The position numbers and the translations under genes are program-made. A stretch of DNA of 64,000 bases, from positions 62,001-126,000 of the forward strand of contig JABLUY010000039.1 in NCBI GenBank assembly GCA_013306675.1, written 5' to 3'. Positions 41,001-50,467 of this stretch are shown here, piece by piece; within the stretch, counting starts at the first letter, position 1; each line of letters opens with the position of its first letter. This DNA comes from Thraustochytrium sp. TN22. Lineage: Eukaryota > Sar > Bigyra > Thraustochytrida > Thraustochytriidae. The notes beneath the pieces were generated by a model. It did not search any database. It saw nothing but the letters and a program-made list of their open reading frames with translations, and was not told where the DNA came from.

Positions 41001-43585
41001 GCGGCCAGCGACGCGAGCGCCTCGCACGCGCATGACTGAAGACGCACATCTGTACCGAACTTTCTCATGGCGTCCAAAATGGCGTCGCCGGCGTGTTGCT
41101 CCTGGACGAGGATCGTTGAGACGCGCGCATTGCTCCCCAGCTCTTGCAGTGCACCGCAGCCGGCACGTTGCACGGACAGGTCGGCCTCGTGGGTCTGCAT
41201 GGCCTTGACGACCTCTTCTCCCGCCCTTTGCACGTCCCCAAGGTAGCCCGGGCCGCTCTCACTCAGCTCGCCGGTGTTGTCGAGGCGCGCGAGGCTGCCC
41301 AGTGCGAGGCACGCGTTCGCCTGGAGCGCGGGGTCATCCACGTTTGCCTTCATGGCGCGGAGCACCACTTTGGCCAACTCCTCCAATTGGTCAGGGGCAA
41401 TACAGGCTGCGTTCTGCCCATTCTTCGTGAGAGCAGCAACGATCTTGCACGCACGCCGCTGAATGCGGATGTCTCCTCGGTGGTTCTCAGCAGCCTGGAT
41501 GATGGCCTCGGAAATGTCGGGCCACTCACAGAGGAACTTCTGGTAGGCTTTGTTGTGGGCGATGTTGTCGAGCAGATTCCACGCGGCGACCTGCACGCCA
41601 GCATCCATCGCGTGTGGATGCAAGCTGCCCAGGATCCTCTCAAGCGTCGATTCGTTCAGGACCGTGCGGAATTTGACAGGTTTGATGCAGCTGGCGCCCC
41701 GTGCGAGGACGGCGCAGGCGTTTTGGACCACCTTGGCACAGCCGGGACGTTGCAAGGCCGTAGTGGCGGCCGCGCACGCCTGGCGAAGTTGCGCCAGACT
41801 CGAGTGAGGAAGCTTGGACAGGAGACTCAGCGCGGCGGCCTGCACGCCATCGTGTTGGAGGTGGTGATGTCTGATCTTCAGGACAGCAAGGTAGGTCTCG
41901 GTACCGAGGGCTTCCGCGACGCGGCTGATGCAGGCAAGAGCAGACAGAGCGCCGCACGCATAAACGATGACGGCTTGATCACCCTCGTGCTCCTTCATGG
42001 CAGCGAGAATGCGATTCTTGACGACTTCCCTCATCGGAACCAGACTCTGCGCTGCGTCAGGCGTCGACGCCAGCGCCTCAAGCGCTGCACAGGCGTTGGC
42101 CTGGATGTAGGGGTTCCGCGCATGTCTCTGGAGGCCTTCAACGGTGCCTCTATGCTTCTGCAGCAACTCGGCAAGATTCACCCGATTGGGCGCGTGCTTG
42201 GCGAGGCTCCAGATGGCGGCCCAGCCATTGGCTTGCACTGTCGCATGATCCTTGAAGGTGTTCATCGCCGCCACGATTGACGCTCCTGCGCTGTGCACCT
42301 GCCCGATGGACGCGCGGGCCGTTCTTGTGACTGCGAGTTGCCACAACGCGCCACAGGCCTGCGCCTGAATGACGCAGTTGTCCGAATAATCCCGCATGGT
42401 CTTGACAACGCAGGCGTGGAGCTGCAGTTCGCCGAGCTGCGTCGCGATATCGACATGGGCGCTCGCCAGCCGCCACAGCGCCTTGCACGCCTCCTCTTGT
42501 ACGCTGTGGACAGTCGGGTGAGTGCGCATCGCGTCGCTGAGCTGTGCTCCAGCGCCGCTGACCATGAGCATCTTGGAGTTGCTTGCTTCGATCGCGAGAG
42601 CATCAATGGCCCGGCACGCCTGGGCCACGACGGAAGGAGCCCGTTTGTGCTGACGCATGGCCTGGACGACCCGCATACCGATATGGGGCAGCGCGCCTAG
42701 TATCACCGCATTGCCCTCGCCCAGAGCGAGGTTGCCCAAGGCGGAGCAAGCGTGCTCCTGCACTGCTTCGTCGGACACGTGCTCGTTCATGACGCTCAGG
42801 ATCACGGTGCCCGCGAAGAGTTTTTGCTGGAAGTCCACCTTGTTCTGGTGGCTCCTCTGCGTACACGCGGCCAAGAAGGCGCAGCCCGCAGCTTGAAGGC
42901 TTGCATTGCCCATGTGCATTTCCATGTGCAGGAGGGCACCCTCAGCTTGGCGAATGGCGTCCTTGCAGCGGTCCTTGCCCTGCCGACCTGAGCAGCCAAA
43001 CGTGAGCACCCAGAGTGCATCTGCGAGCACGTCCGGGTCTTCTAAGTGGGCGGCCCTCACGATCTCCTCAACCGCTGCGAAGACGCCATCTCGCTGGTAC
43101 CTGAGGCAGACCTCGTCGAGGGTAGTTGTCCCGGCCCTGGAGGCAGTCTTCAGTTCGTCGTGTGCCCCGTCGAGCGCTTTGCTCCTAAAGTTCTTGTTCT
43201 CGATGTTGCGAGCGAGCTGTATGCACTGCAAGTCAAATTTGCCCTGTTCCAGGCGATCCTTCGCGACTCCGATGGCGGTGTTCAAGCGATCCGACTCTGC
43301 GCGCAGGTCCCATATTTTCAGCGGCATCGTCGCCACGCCACCCACCCACTCAAGCCAGCCCTGCTCGCCCTGCATCCTCGGTGTCCAGACCTCGCAGACA
43401 TTCCCCACCCTCTCCACGAGCTCCCCCACGATGGGCTCCTCCGCCTGCAGCGGCTCCAGGAGCGTCGCTGCCTCGTCCAGCACCTTGCTCAGCTCCAGCG
43501 CGTCCTCGCGGTACACCTTCGCGTCCCGCAGGCTCGTCGCTGCCCTCCTCGCGCGCGCGGCGAGCTCCTCGTACGGGCCCTTCAT
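38078..43585 (-). CDS. Double armadillo-TIR protein (ARM-TIR-linker-ARM-TIR)
   Basis: The product has 1835 residues and no intron is needed. Residues 1-180 are a helical domain matching the neighbour (MKGPYEELAARARRAATSL; CEVWTPR). About 190-890 are armadillo units. TIR 1 spans about 910-1045: QYDVFLAHAWGEKGR, CWFDEDKLSRGTTATRDI, VIFVTREYMDKVN, DFCKDELQYI with the putative NADase Glu. A disordered linker (about 1050-1330) has Ser/Thr/Pro units (LPSTP type) and six or seven ARKTGEA units. A second, shorter armadillo block (about 1335-1600) follows, then TIR 2 at about 1609-1748: LHDVFLSHAGGPDSETSARI, VIFVTRSYMEKVN, KCTADFAYI, where the Glu position is Asp. The tail again ends RVSRRLPAD. The most natural origin is duplication and fusion of an ancestral ARM-TIR unit. 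TIR 2 may be a scaffold rather than an enzyme. Confidence 0.9.
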   Translation of the reverse strand: MKGPYEELAARARRAATSLRDAKVYREDALELSKVLDEAATLLEPLQAEEPIVGELVERVGNVCEVWTPRMQGEQGWLEWVGGVATMPLKIWDLRAESDRLNTAIGVAKDRLEQGKFDLQCIQLARNIENKNFRSKALDGAHDELKTASRAGTTTLDEVCLRYQRDGVFAAVEEIVRAAHLEDPDVLADALWVLTFGCSGRQGKDRCKDAIRQAEGALLHMEMHMGNASLQAAGCAFLAACTQRSHQNKVDFQQKLFAGTVILSVMNEHVSDEAVQEHACSALGNLALGEGNAVILGALPHIGMRVVQAMRQHKRAPSVVAQACRAIDALAIEASNSKMLMVSGAGAQLSDAMRTHPTVHSVQEEACKALWRLASAHVDIATQLGELQLHACVVKTMRDYSDNCVIQAQACGALWQLAVTRTARASIGQVHSAGASIVAAMNTFKDHATVQANGWAAIWSLAKHAPNRVNLAELLQKHRGTVEGLQRHARNPYIQANACAALEALASTPDAAQSLVPMREVVKNRILAAMKEHEGDQAVIVYACGALSALACISRVAEALGTETYLAVLKIRHHHLQHDGVQAAALSLLSKLPHSSLAQLRQACAAATTALQRPGCAKVVQNACAVLARGASCIKPVKFRTVLNESTLERILGSLHPHAMDAGVQVAAWNLLDNIAHNKAYQKFLCEWPDISEAIIQAAENHRGDIRIQRRACKIVAALTKNGQNAACIAPDQLEELAKVVLRAMKANVDDPALQANACLALGSLARLDNTGELSESGPGYLGDVQRAGEEVVKAMQTHEADLSVQRAGCGALQELGSNARVSTILVQEQHAGDAILDAMRKFGTDVRLQSCACEALASLAADAENRDFLLNIDAKHPVEVASKRFRNREEIQRALAKLHPDPAPTTHAGPQYDVFLAHAWGEKGRTHDAVKSIAKKLRSKHNIRCWFDEDKLSRGTTATRDISDGIREGIEQSKGSVIFVTREYMDKVNSKDSESDFCKDELQYIIRKHTRARMIFCPLEADMADPKTWDGKLLYTVGDRRITKMLDGGSTSEVTRLANRIFTEFDTADQAEQRTRASPTLTERPRRTTTRRTESGDSTLARKSSRLQTSRPASPVLQSTPMLSTVLQSTPAPSTILPSRPMTSTALPSTPVMPTDLSSTRLPSTSRPSASGPRKSHTSTSAPRKPRPSPPATHGPPSSTPVLPKPRPSTPAARKSRIAPAAGGAKSTGARSHARKMRSMAAERSDDYLSDVGEQPAAVRLVSTPRVPSENLDRVHKTGEAARKTGEAARKTGDVARKIGEAARKTGEAARKPDEAARKTDLGHTRRAKALKALRKIAARERLGEGLDAGTLDSIFEVVHANPQQAEVQMAALELLSELVRQPSYQDLFCGQPAYGEVLLRIATSYCKSVGIQCHLCEIVASLTQSERNAASLDDLHGLGKAVLGAMRAFPKDAVLQVHACHAIRHIARLRDHCQSLGREQRAGEDVIAAMSTHRDDRFVQIAGCGALRALATDLRTSIILVQEQEAGGAVLGAMQDFETDVLLQRCACDALATLGRDAHSRSFLSSLGAKALVKRACKRLKAHSEPQRALERFCPARNPASLPAYTTELHDVFLSHAGGPDSETSARIKEIATELGRKYNLRCWLDEAEVPLSQGAEQGARTRGIDNSKASVIFVTRSYMEKVNNFEDDKCTADFAYIQTKHKLRRMIPCVLDVEMADTGAWWGVFGAKFSNRHVTRLLAGNTSEGIARLADRIYDVIGDSSPAPAPAAAKASLSKMKMKSNLRTSTSTSASPSPAMDLRSQPTSISPVGSLARVPLADSGRAKRVSRRLPAD

Positions 43586-43586
43586 C

Positions 43587-43637
43587 TCGCCGCCGCCGGG
43601 CCCTCGCCGCCGCCGGGCCCTCGCCGCCGCCGGGCCC
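43587..43637. repeat. 17-bp tandem repeat, three copies, abutting the start codon of the double TIR gene
   Basis: TCGCCGCCGCCGGGCCC is repeated exactly three times, ending one base before the ATG of the minus-strand gene. It lies in the 5' UTR and would form a very GC-rich leader. Confidence 0.85.
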
Positions 43638-44896
43638 TCGCCGCGCCTGCTCGCGCCGCGCGTGGCCTATTGCCGCTCTGCACTCGCACGTTGCAGTGCT
43701 GCTGCTTGCCACAGACCGTGACGACTCGCCCGAGCGGCGCACCAGCGCGGCGACGGCTCCGACTCCCCCGGCTCGAGCCCAGGGCTCGTAGGACGACTAC
43801 CACCTTCACTTCCAGCGCCCACCAGCGCCTAGCTAGCTCTTCCAGGTCGACAATTTCGACCAACGAGCTTGCTGCGCGGCTGCAGCGGCTGCACCGAAGG
43901 ACGAGCGTCCTGTCCGTCGGCCGCTGCCGGTGCCTGACCCACTGCTGGCCGAGCTCAGGCCGAGGCCGCCGAGCAGCCCCGCGCGGCTGGCGCTCGCCGC
44001 CTCCACCGGGCCCCTGGCAGCGCGCACGGACCACGCCGCTGCACGCGCGTGCACGTGCCGCGCAGCCGCCCGAACCACAGATTGCCTCCCTCCCTGTCGC
44101 AGCCCGAGACGGAGACGGCGCCCATGCGCCGCGCATCAGCGCACGCTGCTGCCCGTGCTGGCGATGCTGCGCCGCGCGGCCGCGACTCGCGCGCGCGCCG
44201 GCCTCCGGGCGCGGTGTCGACTCGACGGTGCCGCGGCCGCCGCCCGCGCCACCACTCGTGGAGGAGGCGCCTGCCATCATGCCATGGCCAGCGCCGGCGG
44301 CGCCGTGGAGGTCACGGCCCGGGTGGGTGGGGGCACCGGGTACCCGGCGCCGCGGTCGATCGATCGAGCGAGCGATCGAGCGAGCGAGCGGCGCCGATGC
44401 GGAAGGACGACGAGCTTGAGCGAACGCCTTGCTTGACTACTGGTAGGTAGCTTTGCTTTCGCTTGCTTTCGTGGGCTTGCAGCGGGGCTACCCTCCCAGG
44501 GCCCGCCGGGCGGCCAAGGCCTCGCGGCGCGGCGCGAGTCTTGCTGCGACAGCCTGCGAGTCGTGCCGCGACCACGGCCGCCACTGGCAGCGCAAGCCCG
44601 TTGCCATCACAAGGACGAGCTCTTGCGCTGAAGCCTGACTGCCAGTGACTGGAGGCTGTGCATGATCTGCCGGTGGCCATGGCCCGGGTGGCCCCGGGCT
44701 GGAAGTCGACGCGGCTCGCGGCTCGCGGCGGCGGCTTCACTGTCAAGTGAGAGCAGGTGCAACGCGGCTTCGCTTCGGCAACGGGAGCACGGATTTATCG
44801 CGACCGCGCACGCAGTGCAGGCTGCAGCGCTGCAACGGCGAGGAGCAGAAGGATGAACAAAAAAGATATACATGAGCCTTGGCCCAAGCTCGACGA
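43638..44896. other. Intergenic region
   Basis: Arg/Ala/Pro-rich open frames on both strands have no domain and I do not call them. A CGAT/CGAG-type tetranucleotide tract lies at about 44355-44390. A short stretch near 44515-44575 (CTCGCGGCGCG, GCGAGTCTTGCTGCGA) resembles 37555-37585 upstream of the other TIR-armadillo gene. Confidence 0.5.
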
Positions 44897-47356
44897 TTAG
44901 ATGGTCTTGGCAACGGGCTCCGCCTTGCGCAACCTGGTGAGGCAGTTCTGAGGTTGCGCGAGAGCGGGGAAACTAAAGGTGGCCTTCTTGACGAGCGTGG
45001 TGGCCTTTTCCTCGCGCAGAGACTTGAGCGTGGGGTCGTGCATGGCGAGCGCCTCGAGGGCGCTGCAGGCTCGCGCCTGCACGGCCTGGACCTTCTCGTG
45101 TTTCTGCATGGCCTCGAGGATGGCTCGGCCTGCTTCGAGGCCGAGCAGCCGTTGGTTCGCGTCGTTCTTCTTGGCGAGAGCGCCGAGCACATGGCAAGCG
45201 GCTTCCTGGACCTCGCTGGTCTCGCGGTGGGCGCGCATGGCCTCCAGGATGACGGCCCCGGCGCCCAGGTCCTGGCCCACAATGTCGCGGTTCTGCTCGT
45301 CCCTGAGGACCAGGTCGCGCAGCGCCCTGCATCCATGCACCTGGACGAGCGCGAGACCCTTGTGGCGGCGCATTGCGGCGAGGATGAGTGAGCCGGCGTC
45401 GAGCACCTGGCCGAGCACCATGGCATTTGTCTCGGTCTTGGCCAGGTGCTCGAGGGTTTCGCAGGCGATCGCCTGCAGCGCGCCATCGTCCTGATGCGCG
45501 CGCATGGCCGCGAGGATGCGGGCCCCGGCAGGGAGCTGCCCGAGGGAATCCTTGTTGGCCGGGCTCACCGCGAGCCTGCGCATGACCCCGAGGGCCTTGA
45601 CCTGAAATGGGCCGTTCCTGGCATGCGTGCGCATGGCCGCAAGCACGAGCTTCCCGGCGCCATGCAGCTGCTCAAGATCCTCGGCATTGCCGTCGCTGCC
45701 GGCGAGGCTCTCGAGGGCGGCGCAAGCGTGCTTGGCCACCCCGGCGTCGAGGGCGTGCTCGCGCAGCGCGTCCAGGATGCAGGCGCCCACGCGAAGGTTC
45801 TGCTCCAGGAACGCGAGGTTGGCTGGGTTGGCGGCAAGCCTGCGCAGCGCACGGCAGGCGTTGACCTGCACGGGGACGCTGGCCTTGTGTTCGCGCATGG
45901 CTGCAAGAATGGCCTTCCCCGTTGGCCCGCGCAGGCCCAATGCCACGAGCCGGCTGTCTTCCGCGGCCAGCTTCCAAAGCGCGGCCCACGCGTTGGCCTG
46001 CACCGTCGCGTCTGCGCCCATGTGCTGCATGGCCAGACAGATGTCTGAGACGCCCTCTTGCTTGTGAAGGATGGCGGCTCTGTTGCCTTCGTGGCGCGCG
46101 AGCTTCCAGAGCGCCCCGCAGGCGGCCATCTGCACCTTGCAGTCCTTGCGGTGCGTCCGCATAGCCGCCAAGATGTCGGCCTCGGCGTGCAGCTTCTGGC
46201 CGAGCGCCTCCGCCTGGGTGGCCGCGAGCGCTTCCAGTGCGTTGCACGCAAAGGCCTGCAGCTCGGCATCCTCGCGGTGCGCGCGCATCGCCTCGAGGAC
46301 ATCCTGGCCGACATCGATCTCCGTGCCCTGCGCCATCAGCCGCAAGGCCTCGCACGCCTTGGTCTGCAGCTCGAGCCTACTGCGATGCTGGCGCATGGCC
46401 TGGACAATATCGGTGACTGCGTCGCCGAGGCTCTGCGCATGTCCCGGAGCCGCAGCGAGTTCTGCCAGCAGCGTGCACGCCCATGTCTGCGTGTCGTGGT
46501 CTGCTCCGTGCGCTCGCATGCCGGCTTGTACGAGCGCGCCGGCATTGAGCTGAACGAAGATGCTCTTGTTGTCGTCGTGCCCGTTCGAGCAGGCCGCGAG
46601 AAAGGCGCAGGCCGCGGCCTGAAGGCCGGCGTGGTCGGGGTGCTTCTTCATCAGCCTCAGAGCTCGGCGGCCGGGACCCCGGGGCACGGCAGCGCGCTGG
46701 CACAGACCGTCGCCCTGCTGACCGAGGCATGCGATTCGCAGCACCCAGAGCGCAGAGGCTTGCGCCGCGGCGCTCTTTAGCCTCTTCTCGCAGAGCTCTG
46801 TCTCCGCCGTCTGGAACACCCCGCCGGGCTGGTGGTAGGAGTTCACGAGCTTCTCAAAGCGTGCTGCGCCCTTGACGGTCCTCGCAGCCTCGAGCTCCTG
46901 GCGGGCCCTCGCCAGCGCATGCTCTGCGTCTCGAACATCGCGGATGCTCTTGACCATTTCGGTGCGCTTGTGATTCTCCAGCACTTTCGTCATGGCGGAC
47001 TGTTGCCGCAGCATGATCAGCTGGAGCGCTTGGAGGAGCTCGGACTTGGCCTGCACGAGCGCCGCCTTGCGGCTGTCGGCGGAGACATACCCAAGCATCG
47101 CCTCCCAAACCCCAGCCTCCTGCGGCGTCACGAGCCTTTCCACCTTCTGCAGCTTCTCCTCCAGTGCGCTCACATCCATGCCGTCGTCCGTGAACGTGTC
47201 CAAGGACTCGGTCACCTGTTGCAGCACCTCCCCCACTTCGCGCTTCTCCGTGGCGTAGCCATCCACCGCCTCGAGCATGTTCCGGATGGACTGCAGCGTA
47301 CGGAGCACGGTCTTTGCATTCTTGACCGTCAGCACCTGCGCAAGCATCGTTGCCAT
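44897..47356 (-). CDS. Armadillo repeat protein without TIR, related to the TIR-armadillo genes
   Basis: The product has 819 residues from ATG 47356; an Arg-rich extension to 47479 is open but unconvincing. Residues 1-200 are long amphipathic helices (KNAKTVLRTLQSIRNMLEAV, then EVGEVLQQVTESLDTF) followed by a brace-like helix, a layout that recalls the HeLo/MLKL N-terminal four-helix bundle. That likeness is by eye only. The junction block matches the TIR proteins: PGGV, ALWVL, then HAGLQAAACAFLAACS against HADLQAAACAFLAVCT. About 15 armadillo units follow (ILAAMRAHQDDGALQAIACE type). The protein ends PVAKTI, with no TIR or kinase. It may be a partner or decoy for its paralogues, or its helical head may be the effector. 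It is read in the same direction as the four genes to its left. Confidence 0.88.
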   Translation of the reverse strand: MATMLAQVLTVKNAKTVLRTLQSIRNMLEAVDGYATEKREVGEVLQQVTESLDTFTDDGMDVSALEEKLQKVERLVTPQEAGVWEAMLGYVSADSRKAALVQAKSELLQALQLIMLRQQSAMTKVLENHKRTEMVKSIRDVRDAEHALARARQELEAARTVKGAARFEKLVNSYHQPGGVFQTAETELCEKRLKSAAAQASALWVLRIACLGQQGDGLCQRAAVPRGPGRRALRLMKKHPDHAGLQAAACAFLAACSNGHDDNKSIFVQLNAGALVQAGMRAHGADHDTQTWACTLLAELAAAPGHAQSLGDAVTDIVQAMRQHRSRLELQTKACEALRLMAQGTEIDVGQDVLEAMRAHREDAELQAFACNALEALAATQAEALGQKLHAEADILAAMRTHRKDCKVQMAACGALWKLARHEGNRAAILHKQEGVSDICLAMQHMGADATVQANAWAALWKLAAEDSRLVALGLRGPTGKAILAAMREHKASVPVQVNACRALRRLAANPANLAFLEQNLRVGACILDALREHALDAGVAKHACAALESLAGSDGNAEDLEQLHGAGKLVLAAMRTHARNGPFQVKALGVMRRLAVSPANKDSLGQLPAGARILAAMRAHQDDGALQAIACETLEHLAKTETNAMVLGQVLDAGSLILAAMRRHKGLALVQVHGCRALRDLVLRDEQNRDIVGQDLGAGAVILEAMRAHRETSEVQEAACHVLGALAKKNDANQRLLGLEAGRAILEAMQKHEKVQAVQARACSALEALAMHDPTLKSLREEKATTLVKKATFSFPALAQPQNCLTRLRKAEPVAKTI

Positions 47357-48438
47357 CGTCCCTCTCTTGCAGCCTCGCCGTCGCCTTGGCCGTCGCCGCT
47401 CGGCCGCGCTCGGCCGCCGCTCCGAGTCTGCCGCCGCCTCGCCGCCGCTGCCCGAGGGGTACTCGCTAAGGCCGCTCAAGAGCCACGCTCTCTGTCGGTC
47501 GGTGAGATGAGTCAGGCTCCGAGTCTGCTCATCGTCAAGCCCGTCACCGCGGGCGGCCCGAGGCTCGCCGCTCGAGCCTGAGTCTGCTCGCGTCTGCTGC
47601 TCATCTCAGCTGTGGTGAGCACTGTGGCACTGTGGCCGCACGTGCCGGTCGGCGCCGGTCGACTTGGGTCGGCGTCGGTGGCTGGGCGCGCGGCGCCGCG
47701 CCGGCCGTCGGGCGGCCGGGGGCCGGCGCGGCTGCACTTTGGCGTTGGCGTGACTCGTGGCCACCAACCTGCCAGTGCACTGCGGCGCGGCGCGGACTCG
47801 CCATCCTCCGTGCTCGTCCCGGAGCACCTTCCGCACTGCGTCTGCACCGCACTTGTTCCTTGCGACGATCATGACGGGGCTCAACCTCGGCAGGAGGAGG
47901 TGTTCCATGCTCGAGGACGTCGTCCTGATGTCACCCCAGAGCCCTGTCGCGGGAGGCGCTCCACGACCGCGTCAACGCTCTAGCTAGCGACCAGCTCCGC
48001 ACGGCGTCGGCGCGCTACTACACCATCGCCTCGGTAATCCTCACGTAAAAACGATGCGCAAGCTGAGCAGGCTTCCACGGCCGCCTCCTCCTCCGTCGTT
48101 CAGTGCACCGCGCTGCCCTGCCGGTGGCACTGGCAGGCGTCGCCTGGCGTCCTTCCCGCACGCGGCGGCGCCGAGGACGATCACGGCTGACTGGAGTGAC
48201 AGTGGAGACGCTCTGGCGGCCGAGCCACCAGTGCTGCATCTTCGTCAGTTATCAATGTCGCTAGCTGACAACAGTAATCAGAGACTCAGAGTGAGTACCA
48301 GAGTTCAACGCCCCCAACCGTGACACGTGTCACGGTCACACGCGCGCCTCCAACCTTTACAGTGCCTGAGAGTGCGAGAGGCAGAGCCGCAAAGGCAGAG
48401 CGCGTTTGCGGCGGGCGCGCGGGCGCGCGGGCGGGCGG
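47357..48438. other. Divergent promoter region between the armadillo gene and the TPR gene
   Basis: The two genes point away from each other. No gene is supported in between. Open frames are high-GC artefacts. The last 40 nt (GCGGGCGGGCGG-type sequence) resemble the sequence just upstream of the phosphatase start at 55898. Confidence 0.5.
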
Positions 48439-50413
48439 ATGGCGGCGGAGAGCCTGTGCGTTCGTGGGCTGGCGTTCGTGGGCGCGCTGGCCATCGTGTA
48501 CATGGCGATCCTGCTGGGCCCCCACGAGAATGCGCTGCGCTACTACAACGAGGCGCTAGAGCTGGCACGGGAAGCCCTCGAGCCGCGGCACCCGGACGTG
48601 GCAGAGACGCTCAACAACATGGGCTTAATGTACGACTCCCAGGGCCGCTACGAGGATGCGCTGCGCTACTACAATGAGGCGCTGAAGCTGCGCCGGGAGA
48701 CCCTTGGGCCGCGGCACCCGGACGTGGCGGCAACGCTCCACAACGTGGCGTTGATGTACTTATACCAGCGCCTCTACGAGGATGCGCTGCGCTACTACAA
48801 CGAGGCGCTGGAGCTGCAGAGGGAAGGCCTCGGGCCGCGGCACCCGTCCGTGGCACAGACACTCAACAACATGGCGAATGTGTACAATGAGCAGGGCCGC
48901 TACGAGGATGCGCTGCGCAACTACAATGAGGCGCTGGAGCTGCGACGGGAGGGCCTCGGGCCGCGGCATCCGTCCGTGGCACAGACCCTCAACAACATGG
49001 GCTCAATGTACGACTCCCAGGGCCGCTACGAGGATGCGCTGCGCTACTACAACGAGGCGCTGGAGCTGCGCCGGGAGGCCCTCGGGCCGCGGCACCCGGA
49101 CGTGGCGGCAACGCTCCACAACGTGGCGTTGGTGTACGACTCCCAGGGCCGCCACGAGGATGCGCTGCGCAACTACAACGAGGCGCTGGAGCTGCAGAGG
49201 GAAGGCCTCGGGCCGCGGCACCCGTCCGTGGCACAGACACTCAACAACATGGCGAATGTGTACAATGAGCAGGGCCGCTACGAGGATGCGCTGCGCAACT
49301 ACAATGAGGCGCTGGAGCTGCGACGGGAGGGCCTCGGGCCGCGGCATCCGTCCGTGGCACAGACCCTCAACAACATGGGCTCAATGTACGACTCCCAGGG
49401 CCGCTACGAGGATGCGCTGCGCTACTACAACGAGGCGCTGGAGCTGCGCCGGGAGGCCCTCGGGCCGTGGCACCCGGACGTGGCGGCAACGCTCCACAAC
49501 GTGGCGTTGGTGTACGACTCCCAGGGTCGCTACGAGGATGCGCTGCGCAACTACAACGAGGCGCTGGAGCTGCAGAGGAATGCCCTCGGGCCGCGGCACC
49601 CGTCCGTGGCACAGACGCTCAACCACATGGCGATCGTGTACGATAAGCAGGGCCGTTACGAGGATGCGCTGCGCTACTACAACGAGGCGCTGGAGCTGCG
49701 CCAGGAGGCCCTCGGGCCGCGGCACCCGGACGTGGCGGCAACGCTCCACAACGTGGCGTTGGTGTACTCAAACCAGGGCCGCTACGAGGATGCGCTGCGC
49801 AACTACAACGAGGCGCTGGAGCTGCAGAGGGAGGCCCTCGGGCCGCGGCACCCGGACGTGGCACAGACGCTCAACAACATGGCGAATGTGTACTCAAACC
49901 AGGGCCGCTACGAGGATGCGCTGCGCTACTTCAATGAGGCGCTGGAGCTGCGCCGGGAGGCCCTGGCCGCAGCACCCGTCCGTGGCGAATACGCTCAACA
50001 ACATGGCGATCGTGTACAATGAGCCGGGCCGCTACGAGGATGCGCTGCGCAACTACAACGAGGCGCTGGAGCTGCGCCGGGAGGGCCTCGGGCCGCGGCA
50101 TCCGTCCGTGGCACAGACCCTCAACAACATGGGCTCAATGTACGACTCCCAGGGCCGCTTCAAGGATGCGCTGCGCTACTACAACGTGGCGCTGGAGCTG
50201 ACACAGGAGACCCTCGGGCCGCGGCACCCGGACGTGGCGGCCTCCTTGTACAGCATCGCCAACGTCCACTTTGACCAGCGTCGATTTCGTGATGCCTTGC
50301 CTCTACTCTATATGAGCAAGCCGGAGACATCCTCACGGAGGCCTTTGGTCCCGAGTTCGTGTGGGCGGTGAATGCACGAGCTCAGATCCAACGCTGCCGC
50401 GACGAGATGCGTT
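48439..50413 (+). CDS. Membrane-anchored TPR repeat protein with two compensating frame changes
   Basis: From ATG 48439 a short head and signal anchor (AESLCVRGLAFVGALAIVYM, residues 3-25) runs straight into kinesin-light-chain-type TPR units of 42 residues (GRYEDALRYYNEALELRRE, LGPRHPDVAATLHNVALVY). The first frame runs about 11.5 units to a stop at 50022. Near 49963, where other units have CTCGGGCCGCGG, two bases are missing. The repeats then continue in the next frame for nearly three units. Near 50308 an extra AT (CTCTATATGAG) returns the original frame, which ends YEQAGDILTEAFGPEFVWAV and stops at 50411-50413. The changes cancel, so this could be a real local divergence, sequence error in repeats, or a damaged allele. 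The signal anchor is shared with the phosphatase at 55898. The repeats would face either the cytosol or the lumen, depending on anchor orientation. Confidence 0.75.
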
Positions 50414-50467
50414 GATTCGGCACAAGGTCGATCGCGACACGCGTAAAGGATATTCGTCTTCTTTGCA

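Noticed and set aside
44515-44575. Similarity to 37555-37585 as a possible dispersed promoter repeat
   Set aside because: The shared words are short and GC-rich, with no extended alignment. Listed only as a note in the flank.
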